A DNA stretch of 64,000 nt from Wuchereria bancrofti. Its lineage: Eukaryota > Nematoda > Chromadorea > Rhabditida > Onchocercidae. The notes under the pieces were generated by a model. That model made no database searches and had not been told where the DNA came from. It saw nothing but the letters and a program-made list of their open reading frames with translations. Made by a program: the position numbers and the translations under genes. Where the stretch lies: the NCBI GenBank assembly GCA_005281725.1, contig SSBO01000008.1, positions 1,922,001-1,986,000 of the forward strand, given 5' to 3'. Positions within the stretch are counted from its first letter, which is position 1. Every line of letters starts with the position of its first letter. This document shows, one piece after another, positions 53,201 through 64,000 of this stretch.

Positions 53201-55873
53201 TTTTACGAAAACGATAGCATAAATTTACTGATTTCTTTTGCTAGAATTATTGAAATTTCAAATTAAAAAGAAAAAAATTGCAGTGCGGTTCAAATCTGTT
53301 AGCTAAGAACGATGGTGAGGGTGCGGCACGGTATGGAATAGCGGAAGCAAGTCATTCTAAATTAAACTTTGAGGATGATAATTTGAATATCAATCAGTAA
53401 GTTTTATCTTACAAATTCCATTCTTGAATAGCTAATATTTTAGCACAAGTTTAATTATGATTAAAATAATTTCATCACAGTGTAATACACAAATATTATT
53501 GTATTTTTGAAATATTTTAAGATTCAAAATTGAATTTGCATTCCGCACAATATTACCAAACGGAATGTTATGGGTTTGGGCTAATTACAATAATTATACT
53601 CGTTATTTCTTCCTAAATATAATCAATGGATTATTGCAACTTCAGGTATGAATTTAATTCATTATATACAGCATTTTAGTATTTCACTTCACTAATTAAA
53701 CTGTAAAAGAGAAATGAATAAATTATTAAATAAATAAAAATTTTAGGTTCGTGGACGTAAGGAACCAAAGATTCTGATTTATAAATCGAATAAACTAAAT
53801 GATGGAAAATGGCATGATATTAGTATGTTAAAAAAAGGACAAGAAATTCTTCTCAAGGTATCTTCCAACATTCATTTAATTTTCATAATTTCAATTTCAT
53901 ATTTTCTTTTCATAATTTCTTTTTTATAATTTCAATTTCATATTTTCTGCCTTACGATTAAATCATTTTTGCAATCCTTTTCAAAAAAAAAAAAAGAACA
54001 AATTGTTTATTCCATTTATCAAAATGTGCTTTTATTTATTATTTAAAAATGCGATATAAATGAGAAAAATTGAATTATTCAAGGTAGATCACAATCCGGT
54101 ACAATACCTGAAAGATGTGCCAAATGTGAAACTGATCCGTAAACGAATGTACATAGGTGGTGTCATTTCAAAACATCGAAAACAATTCAATTTAACAGTA
54201 CCCTCATTTTCTGGATGCATTAGGTTTACGTTTCTTTTTTTTTTCCTTATGATTTTCTTAATTGGAAATGAAATTAACTTCATTTAAAATACATAAAAGT
54301 TTTTTTTTTTTTTTAAAGTGTATAATATCCAAAGAAAATCTCTTCCGCATTTGATAACTTAAGATGAATTAAAAGCGGAAATTACTGATAAATTAATGAT
54401 AATAGTTGAACTCTGAACTTGAATATAAATAAATTAGCTTACAATGAGTGTTAAATAATTTAACATAAAAGAGCATTTGTATAAAATTTTCTTTCAGAAA
54501 CTTTGAGGTAAACGACATTCAACAAAATCTATTCGAAAAAAGTCGTCACGTTGTGCCATGCGTCAATTCCAATTCTGCGTACGTTCACGAAGGCGGTTAT
54601 ATGACGTTTGGTACGTTATCTAGATAAATTCTTAAACTTTTATGTGATTGAGAACCACCTGTAAATTATGATCAATAATTATTTACGTCACTTAAAGTGA
54701 TTCATTATGCAAAATTTTAATAGACGAAAGTTATAAATTAAAGTTTAGGAATTTACTTCTTACAGGATCACTAAAGACTATTCGACATTTCGGAAATATT
54801 CAAATTTCGGTGCAATTCCGACCTGCTGTAAAAGATGGGTTTATTTTTGGTTTAATGACAAACAAAGATCCAGAAAATGCACGAATTGCTGTTTATCTTA
54901 AAAATAGCTTGGTTATTTTTATTTATTTATTTTTAAAAAATATACTATAATGTTAAGCATTGATTAGAGATTATTCAAAAGTATAAATTCAAACAGTGAC
55001 CTTTGTATCAACAACAAATGTAAAACGATTTAGAAGAATTTCGGTGTTTCTTTTTACGCTAATTATTCTTATTTTATTTTCATATATAATTTATAAATGA
55101 AATTCTTTTGCTGGATATTTTTAATTTGTAAACATCAGAATTCGGTTTCAGTGATCCGGTTTTTAGAATAGCTATATTTTAGGTAACGTTCGAATTGATA
55201 TACAACAATGAACGTCGTGAACTGAAGCACATTTTTAAAAAAGATTTATGTGATGGCAGTTGGCATAATGTTACCCTTTCTATATCACATTCAAATATGA
55301 TTGTTATCACTGTTGATGGAGTATGTTCTCGAATCTTTCATGTTAATTATTTAGATTTTAAAACTTTTAGCATAAAAAATTAATTTTTGACAACAATTAG
55401 ACAGGTAACAAGTTAGATAGTAATAAATTTAACTTTTAAAGTTATAAATTTAAAGTTAGATAATAACATATTTCAGCATCGGAAACGTTTACAGACGAAG
55501 ATAAGTTCAGAATTGGTAGAATTTTTCCGAAATTTGCCAATCTATGTTGGTGGAGTAACTGGTTTGTTCTTATCTATTAATTTACCTCTCAATTCATTTT
55601 TATTAGTGAAAAAAAAAAAAAAAAATTATCTTTAATTTTTTCCAATTGGAAGAATTCATTTTTTAAAACTGATATAGTAGTATCTTATTGTTGCAGCATT
55701 TTTGCTTTTCAAAATAATATCTTATTGTTGTAGCATCATCAACTTCCAAAATTGGTGTGCTATCATTGATTGGTTGCTATCGTGATCTCCAATTTTACGG
55801 AAAAGTAATGGCTTTCAAAGATGCCAAGAAGTTGAATAAAGTTCTACCTGATGGTTGTCCATTTTTAAATTAA
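32287..55873 (+). CDS. lam-3: Laminin alpha chain (lam-3 type, alpha1/alpha2-like)
   Basis: This is a secreted basement-membrane chain that trimerises with beta and gamma laminins. The start is ATG 32287 with signal peptide [19 protein letters not shown]. Domain order by position is LN (32577-34215), LEa EGF-like modules (34215-35839), L4a (36128-37735), LEb with about ten modules (37736-41297), L4b (41535-42735), LEc (42736-43725), coiled coil (43700-47075), LG1-3 (47345-51545), linker (52110-53340) and LG4-5 (53345-55873). The last exon ends [20 protein letters not shown] then PDGCPFLN. Five C-terminal LG domains identify an alpha chain. Two L4 domains and a moderate LEa count favour lam-3 over the epi-1/alpha5 type. 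The gene has dozens of exons across 23.6 kb, and many introns carry tandem repeats, some across splice sites. Some exon borders are unresolved. Confidence 0.93.
32577..34215 (+). other. lam-3: Laminin alpha LN (polymerisation) domain
   Basis: Visible motifs are [96 protein letters not shown] and [20 protein letters not shown]. It ends at [20 protein letters not shown]. These match LN domains, which link laminin trimers into a network. Confidence 0.9.
34215..35839 (+). other. lam-3: Laminin alpha LEa EGF-like repeats
   Basis: Cysteine-rich modules begin [33 protein letters not shown] and [14 protein letters not shown], then half of a split module [10 protein letters not shown] that leads into L4a. 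A 24-bp direct duplication (AGTAATAACCATAATTACAG) lies in the intron near 35392 and 35425. Confidence 0.85.
36128..37735 (+). other. lam-3: Laminin alpha L4a (domain IV) module
   Basis: The exons encode [63 protein letters not shown] and [20 protein letters not shown], the pattern of laminin B/IV domains. The module closes with [15 protein letters not shown], the second half of the split LE module. Confidence 0.88.
37184..37470 (+). repeat. 23-bp minisatellite spanning a lam-3 5' splice site (12 donors)
   Basis: The exon ends CAAATACAATCCAG|GTAGCC at 37206. The unit AATCCAGGTAGCCTATTTAA plus TAC is then repeated in tandem, so AATCCAG|GTA occurs 12 times; the last copy reads GTAACT. In frame, reading past the first donor meets TAG inside the next unit. 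The array therefore gives 12 competing donors, of which only the first keeps the frame without a stop. Confidence 0.93.
37736..41297 (+). other. lam-3: Laminin alpha LEb EGF-like repeats
   Basis: Module starts seen include [111 protein letters not shown] and [13 protein letters not shown]. The last half module, [10 protein letters not shown], opens L4b. Confidence 0.85.
40664..41095. repeat. ~78-91-bp tandem repeat in a lam-3 intron
   Basis: The unit TAATTTCTTAAAATCTACTA followed by CTGCTAATTTTGTTTATCAA recurs five times between about 40667 and 41095. Copies differ mainly in poly-A length (spacings about 83, 78, 88 and 91 bp). Confidence 0.85.
41535..42735 (+). other. lam-3: Laminin alpha L4b (second domain IV) module
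   Basis: The exons encode [68 protein letters not shown] and [20 protein letters not shown]. It closes at [17 protein letters not shown]. Confidence 0.88.
42448..42655 (+). repeat. 98-bp tandem duplication spanning a lam-3 3' splice site
   Basis: AAATTTCAG|TGGTGATACAGC appears twice, with exon starts at 42543 and 42641. Each is preceded by the same CTTTGCTATATCAACTTTAA and AAATAAATAAACAAATAAAT tract. The downstream copy joins in phase to the long exon. The upstream copy reads in frame to a TAG within the duplication. Confidence 0.9.
42736..43725 (+). other. lam-3: Laminin alpha LEc EGF-like repeats
   Basis: The modules begin [24 protein letters not shown] and [13 protein letters not shown], followed by [12 protein letters not shown] and CTSCDQGC at the entry to the coiled coil. 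Confidence 0.85.
44504..44790 (+). repeat. Duplicated 3' splice region in the lam-3 coiled-coil part
   Basis: TAATTAATATAATTTTAATA followed by ACTATTTCTTCTCATTTATA occurs at about 44507 and 44707. Each copy is followed by ATTTCAGGAAAT. The second copy supplies the likely acceptor for the exon at 44777. A third, partial copy of the first 20 bases is at about 45356. Confidence 0.7.
45156..45326. repeat. 33-bp tandem repeat, about five copies, lam-3 intron
   Basis: The unit ATGGTTGACAATTAACTATC followed by AGTTGAAAAATGT is repeated almost perfectly about five times. It starts about 60 bp after an exon end and does not include the splice site. Confidence 0.92.
50140..50310 (+). repeat. Triplicated 3' splice-site segment before a lam-3 LG3 exon
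   Basis: A unit of about 60 bp containing ATTTAAAT, AGTAAATGTTGTTA, ATCAGGGATATCG and a poly-T tract is repeated. It gives ATCAG|GG acceptors ending at 50180, 50242 and 50301. The last joins in phase 0 to GGTTATCTGGCATTT (GYLAF). Confidence 0.8.
50515..50890. repeat. ~124-bp tandem repeat, three copies, lam-3 intron
   Basis: TGCTATGAATGATAAAAAAT followed by TTCAACTAGTAGTGTACCAC starts at about 50517, 50640 and 50764, with near-identical bodies through GATAAGAGGAAAGAAGAG. Confidence 0.9.
52110..53340 (+). other. lam-3: Laminin alpha linker between LG3 and LG4
   Basis: Low-complexity hydrophilic exons encode [20 protein letters not shown] and later [11 protein letters not shown] and DFGPKK. 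Laminin alpha chains normally have a flexible, often proteolysed linker here. No LG fold is visible. Confidence 0.7.
53345..55873 (+). other. lam-3: Laminin alpha LG4-LG5 domains
   Basis: LG4 includes [54 protein letters not shown] and [17 protein letters not shown]5 includes [49 protein letters not shown] and [14 protein letters not shown]. The chain ends with a conserved Cys (DGCPFLN). Confidence 0.87.
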
Positions 55874-56619
55874 ATAATTGTCTATCATTTTTTTTTTGTA
55901 TATTTTCAAATGTCATTTAAAATTGATCGATAATATGATCAAGAAATATGGTACATAGTAAATGGTAAAAAAAAAAATTAAGACTTTTCACCGGAAATAA
56001 CTATTAGCAGTATAAATTTTTATTAATTAAAAAAAAAATGGATTAAATTGTTGCGATCATTTTTACATTTTCATTTTTTTTATTTATTCAATTGATAGTT
56101 TGTCGCTTTGTTAATTTATTATTAACTTTTTTTTTCTTCTCAATTTACTGCCATATCAACAATAATGTTTCATTCTTATTTTGATATTATATTTTTGAAG
56201 AATTTAATAATCAATATTGATTGAATATTTTGTTAATACAATTAGGAAAAAGAAAAAGAAATGTATAAAAACTTTTTTATCAAAATTACAGCTAATATTG
56301 ATTGGAATCTTACAGTTTATAACTGAAATTTGCAAATGGCTATTTACTTTTTAAATACTCTTCGATGAATGTACATAATTTATATAATTTTCAAAACAAA
56401 AACAAAATAAACATACATAATTTCAAAAATAAAATGTAACTATGATCTTCACATTTACAATTACTAGCAAAAAAAGGAAAATTTTAATTTGATTAATATT
56501 GGAGCAATAATTTGTATTTCATTTTATGAAATATATCATATAATACTTTAATTTAAAGAGGCATTCGAGAAAAATAAAAAAAAAAAACAATCTTTGAGTT
56601 AAAATAGTTTTTTCTTTCT
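55874..56619. other. Convergent intergenic region
   Basis: About 750 bp between the laminin stop (+) and the serine racemase-like stop (-). AT-rich, no gene seen. Confidence 0.6.
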
Positions 56620-59600
56620 TTAGAAAAAAGATGATAATCTTTCTAAATCAACATTACCACCAGAAAATATGACACCTATCTTTTTGAAATTTTGAGCAAT
56701 TAATTCATCCTTATATTTGATTAATGCCGCCAATGAAACTGCTCCTGTAGGTTCGATTGCTTGCTTAAATTTATTCATTTATTTATTCATATTTCACTTT
56801 ACTAAATATTTTGATTAATTTTCACAGAAAAAAAAGTGTCAATAAGAACAAAGAAAAAATTGTTGAATAAAAAAAAAAATTACCTTCATTCTACTATAAA
56901 TCAATTTCATTGCTTGAATAATTTCGTCATCATTCTGAAAAAACATTCATAAAATATTTCCTTTTTTTAAAATAACTTTTTTTAAATTTTTTTTTTAAAA
57001 CAACTTTGCTTTTTTAAAATAACTTTTATTTCACAACAAAATTTATTGCTGTATTATTTTATAAAATATCTAAAACAAATAATTTGGTGAAAAATTTTCA
57101 TATTAGTAACATCAAATGATTCCAAAATATCCAAAATATGACCATTTAGAATAAATGTACCATAATAATAATAATAATAATAATAATTAATAATAATAAT
57201 CATTAATGAAATTTCAAAAGACAAAAATGATAAATTTTTTATAAAGTTTAAGATGATGACAGTGATTCTAAGTTAAAAATGAAAAACATTTAAATTAAAT
57301 TTAAAATGTAAATTAAATTTATTAGATTTAAATAAGAAAAAAAATTTTTTTGGATTTAAATTAATTTCATAAATAAATTAAAGAAATGACAATGATTCTA
57401 AATTAATTGTAATGAAACTTACCACAGTGAGAACTTTCTTTTCACATTTTTCAGAAATAGGTGGGAAGCATTTTTTACCAATCCGTAAAACCCGAATTCC
57501 ATCGGCTATCGTTTTTACGGGACCTGCATCCGGATCCCATAATCTTGTATTGGAATCCAATGAATGCTGCAAGTTTTTTCCTTCCGGTTCCACACAGTAT
57601 ACTAAAATAGTAGTAATCAAAATTACGGATGGAAGAATGTTAAAAGTATTCTTTAAACCTTCTTTAAACCTTTAATTTAATCTTTAACCTTTAACCTTTA
57701 AAAAATTAATCTTTAAACCTTTAATATTTGGTTTAATTTTTTTAGCAGCCGTAACTATACCGGAACATAAACCACCACCACCAACTGCTACTAATAACAC
57801 ATCTAAATCAGGAATTTGCTCCAGGAATTCTATCGCTATTGTTCCCTGAAATAATTAGTAAAAAATTTTTAAAGTAAAAATAAATTGGTATCATCAAAGA
57901 TTCTGAAAAATTTAAATGAAGAGATAAGATATAAAATATACATAAAACTTTATCATTATCACTTTATCATTAAAAATTTTTATCTTATCTAGTTAGAGGA
58001 AAGATTTGAATGGAAAGTTCACCTATAAAAAATACAAAAATTTGCAAGACAAAAAATTTTTGTACTACAATTTTTTCCTACCTTTTATTGTTTTCAATAA
58101 ATTTTCAAATATGTTTTATTTCTTCAATCAGTGAAGGTCAAAAAAAAAAAAAAACAAACAAAATGTTAGGCCATTAAAAATATCCATAAAAATTTTCCTC
58201 ATTTATTTAATAAAATGATAGATAACCTGTCCAGCCATCACTCTGTAATCATCAAACGGATCAACCATTTCAGTATGCAAACCGGTATCACGAAGATTAT
58301 TGCATACCATTTCTCTTAATTATCATGAGAATAAACATCGAAAGCAATTTAATTCTCAATAAAAGTGAAATTAATTTTTCAAATTCACTAATGGAATACT
58401 CATTCCGCCGCCTCTTTACGGAGATTTTATACCAATATGCAAATTGTGGAATCTTCTTATCACTTTCAAAAACTAGTGGAATCTTCTTATCACTTTCGAA
58501 AACTAGTGGAATCTTCTTATCACTTTCGAAAACTAGTGGAATCTTCTTATCACTTTCAGAAACTAGTGGAATCTTCTTATCACTTCCAAAAACTAGTGGA
58601 ATCTTCTTATCACCTTCAAAAACTAGTGGAATCTTCTTATCACTTTCAAAAACTAGTGGAATCTTCTTATCACTTTCAAAAACTAGTGGAATCTTCTTAT
58701 CACTTTCAAAAACTAGTGGAACCTTCTTATCACTTTCAAAAACTAGTGGAATCTTCTTATCACTTTCAAAAACTAGTGGAATCTTTTTATCACTTTCAAA
58801 AACTAGTGGAATCTTCTTATCATTTTCAAAAACTAGTGGAATCTTCTTATCACTTTCAATGACCTTAATCGATGAAAATAATGACAAATTTAGTATTTCT
58901 CATATTCCTGCATTTTCTCATTCGCAATTATTATCACTCATTGCGCTACAAAATTAATTCCACTAGTTTTTAGTGTACATTTGCGCTTGCTCCTATTCAT
59001 TTCTTTATCAAATTTTAACGATTATAAATTAATTTTTTATTGCTAATTTTAGAAAATGTATGATTTCTAACCTATCTTTTGGTTCACATAATACAACATT
59101 AGCGCCATAATCTCTCATAGCATTAAGTTTTGACATTGGCGCATTATTTGGTGCCACAACTACACACGGAATATTATGACTTTTAGCTGCCCAAGCTAAT
59201 GCTTGTCCAAAATTACCACTGCTATGAGTAATCTAAAAGGAGAAAAAAAGTTTAATTTGAAAGATTTCAAGAAATTTTAAATTTGAGATAAAATTTTAAA
59301 AAGTATGAGACTCGTTAGCATTTGCAATAATAATAATAGTAGTAAACTAATGTTTTTAAAAGAAATAAAAATAAATAACAGACCACCGACGAGGATTTAT
59401 TTTCCGGATCGTTGACAATAATTTTTATCTGAAATAAAAGAAATATGAAAAAAAAAAAATCCGATTTTTGGTTTGCAATAACACTTGAACATAATATTAT
59501 CAAAAAATTATTCTACAAAATATAAAAATTAAAAACTCGAAAAGTACTATTTACAATTTATTTGCAAAAGCTATAAGTAAACTTTGAAAGAAGGAAATTA

Positions 59601-60405
59601 TTAAATAGTAAACTTATTCTCTCTCTTCATTTATCAATATGACCTCTTTAACTTTATCTGAATTTAACGGTGGATAATGGGATAATGAAATAATAGATAA
59701 TGAAATAATGGAAATAAAAATTTATGAAATTGAGAAAAGAAGTCTTAGATTTGTGATAATTTAAAATAAGCAAATTTGAATTAAACTCTATAAAATAATC
59801 CGTTTTTTTTCTCATTTTTTCATGTCTTATCATACTTTAACAGTTATCAATTACTTCCCCACATTCCATTAACTACCAAAAGTGAGATTTTGCTAAATTT
59901 TAAGCATTACTTTGAAATAGCAGCTTATCACTAAAATTAAAAGTAAACTTTGGAAGAAGGAAATTATTAAATAGTAAACTTAAAAATAATTAAGAGATAC
60001 TACTTCATTCTCTCTCTTCACTTATCAATATGACCTCTACTTCATCCTCTCTCTTCACTTATCAATATGACCTCTACTTCATTCTCTCTCTTCACTTATC
60101 AATATGACCTCTACTTCATTCCCTCTCTTCACTTATCAATATGACCTCTACTTCATTCCCTCTCTTCACTTATCAATATGAAAATTAAAAGAGTATGAAT
60201 ATCTAATTAATTTGCATAATAAGGTAAGTACAGCATTTAGTGCTCCACGTGCTTTGAATGAACCAGTCTTCTGGAGATGTTCACATTTGAAATAAACATT
60301 CATGTCGCATAAGCTATCAATGTAACTGGATGTCATCACTGGTGTCACATGGATGACATCCTTGATACGATCGGAAGCAGTGTAAATATTTTCAAATGAA
60401 AACAT
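56620..60405 (-). CDS. Serine racemase / L-threonine dehydratase family (PLP fold type II)
   Basis: The family racemises or dehydrates serine and threonine. Eight exons, 60405-60232, 59428-59384, 59232-59072, 58314-58227, 57845-57719, 57601-57423, 56934-56884 and 56763-56620, sum to 322 residues, near the roughly 340 of serine racemase. Visible motifs are FKCEHLQKTGSFKARGALNA (Schiff-base Lys in SFKARG), THSSGNFGQALAWAAK (catalytic Ser), VAPNNAPMSK, DPFDDYRVMAGQGTIAIEFL, VAVGGGGLCSG (phosphate loop), YCVEPEGKN, AIEPTGAVSLAAL and VIFSGGNVDL. The residues look intact. Two introns carry minisatellites: a 30-bp array at 58437-58862 and a 37-bp array at 60001-60185. Racemase versus dehydratase cannot be settled by eye; the SFKxRGALNA match favours serine racemase. 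Confidence 0.88.
58437..58862. repeat. 30-bp minisatellite, ~14 copies, in a serine racemase-like intron
   Basis: The unit ACTAGTGGAATCTTCTTATC followed by ACTTTCAAAA is repeated about 14 times with single-base variants. Because 30 is a multiple of 3 and the unit has no stop in several frames, long open frames with a ten-residue period appear on both strands. It lies inside the 59071-58315 intron and touches neither splice site. Confidence 0.95.
60001..60186. repeat. 37-bp pyrimidine-rich tandem repeat, five copies
   Basis: TACTTCATTCTCTCTCTTCA followed by CTTATCAATATGACCTC repeats five times in the first intron of the serine racemase-like gene. The array ends about 45 bp before the exon-1 donor. 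A further related copy of the tail occurs at about 59620-59645. Confidence 0.92.
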
Positions 60406-61617
60406 TTTCCTGTAAATACTTTTTTTTTCATTATTATTATTAATGAAATTAAATAAATTAATTATGAAATGAATGAATGAGTTGAATTTTCAACTCTGGC
60501 AAGTCAATATAATCATTTTCTTTAACCAAAAGTTGCAATTAAAAAATGCTCTACAAAAATTTCATAAATTTATCGTGCAACAGTTAGGTTCTTTATGAAC
60601 AACAATAAATTAAATATCAATAAGAGATATTTCCCAAAATGAACTAAAAAAAAAAAAAAAAAAGTCAATTCATATTCTTAAAATCTTACAATTATATGTT
60701 ATTATCAATAATAAACATTAAAAATAAAAACAGATAAGTTGATAATTCATAATGGTATTAAATTATAAATGGTTATTTATTAAATGATATCAATGAAATT
60801 TTTTTATTAAATTTCAAAATGTACAGGATGATATAAATTATTAAATGAAATAAAACATTATCACAAAAAGTTATATCATTCAATATTAGGTTGGCAGGAA
60901 ACTTTTATTTCTTATTATTTCCTTTTCATTTCAACAATTAAAAAAAAAAAACTTAGCAAATTATAAGATTTTAATTAGCTGAAGCCAATTCATTAATTTT
61001 TCTCTCCTCCCTGAATATCATTATTCATTTTTTGTAATTAATACTTAATTGATTTTTCTTTTTTTAATTGTTGAAATGAAGAAAAGAAGAAGCAACATAA
61101 TTGAGCAATTAATATTAGTAGTGTAAACATAATAAGATTAATTAATACAAACTATTATTAAATGATATGCAAATTAAGAATGCCAATTTTTTTTTCTTTT
61201 TTTTTAAATAATAGCAAAAAAAAAAAAAGAAAAGGAGAACTTAAGGATTAAAATATTGCACATTTATACATACATGCATTAATGAATTCATTTAAACAAA
61301 ATGAATTTTGCGCAATTGTCGCTGGAAAGTGAACGATATCGCATAAATTTACAAATTTCCATAATTGACAACAATTCTATACTTTTCTATTTTTTCTTCA
61401 ATAAACATTAAATGCTCATCTAACTATTAACATACAAAAAAGAATATTAATTAAATTTCTTTTCTTTCTTACTTTTTTTTTTTTCAAAAAAAATTTTTAA
61501 AATTTTATCTAAAAAGCATAGAATATTTTAACGAATAGCAAAGCAATATTGATGCAATTAATATTTAACATTTTTATTTTCTTTTGAATCCAAAAAAAAA
61601 AAAAAAATACAAATAAG
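60406..61617. other. Intergenic, AT-rich, no gene seen
   Basis: About 1.2 kb between the serine racemase-like start and the RSK stop, both on the minus strand. It has many homopolymer A/T tracts. No coding or RNA gene is supported. Confidence 0.55.

Positions 61618-64000
<2,383 letters not shown>

Noticed and set aside
58297..58957. Open frames of 196 residues (-) and 210 and 141 residues (+) with ten-residue repeats
   Set aside because: They are created by the 30-bp intronic array whose period is a multiple of three; the true gene splices across it.

Overview
This window looks like nuclear DNA of a parasitic nematode, probably a spirurid or filarial worm. It is very AT-rich, its genes are split by many short GT-AG introns, and several first coding exons begin just behind a 3' splice-site-like TTTCAG, as expected for spliced-leader trans-splicing. 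The gene set is typical of worms. The filarial assignment is inference; no marker in the window proves the species. Exon borders below were worked out by eye from splice signals, reading phase and family alignment. In most genes the chosen exons sum to an exact multiple of three.

Layout: 1588-5675 (-) is a PLP-dependent aromatic amino acid decarboxylase. A 3.4 kb intergenic stretch follows. At 9081-10906 (-) lies a cluster of tiny genes: COX19 and two unidentified one-membrane-span proteins. Facing away from it on the + strand are mitoribosomal protein mL64/CRIF1 (11358-12793) and arginyl-tRNA-protein transferase ATE1 (12965-16276), spaced like an operon. ERGIC-53/LMAN1 (18329-21257, +) converges on farnesyl diphosphate synthase (22099-24599, -). 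WAVE/SCAR (24891-26844, -) is divergent from the AP endonuclease exo-3 (27508-29154, +). A laminin alpha gene of the lam-3 type fills 32287-55873 (+). It converges on a serine racemase/threonine dehydratase (56620-60405, -), followed by the 3' half of an RSK-type kinase gene (61618 to the window edge, -). These are mostly unrelated housekeeping, secretory, cytoskeletal and matrix genes, not one pathway.

The most unusual signal is at splice junctions. In several introns a short tandem duplication has captured the exon-intron border, so the splice site itself is repeated. About 20 copies of a 3' splice site precede exon 2 of the decarboxylase, and 12 copies of a 5' splice site follow one lam-3 exon. 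Duplicated or triplicated 3' splice sites precede at least two, probably three, other lam-3 exons. In the two minisatellites, and in the 98-bp duplication, decoy sites lead into an early in-frame stop, so only the outermost site gives full-length protein. A second notable feature is a pair of homologous 64-nt exons in ATE1 whose length forces mutually exclusive use.
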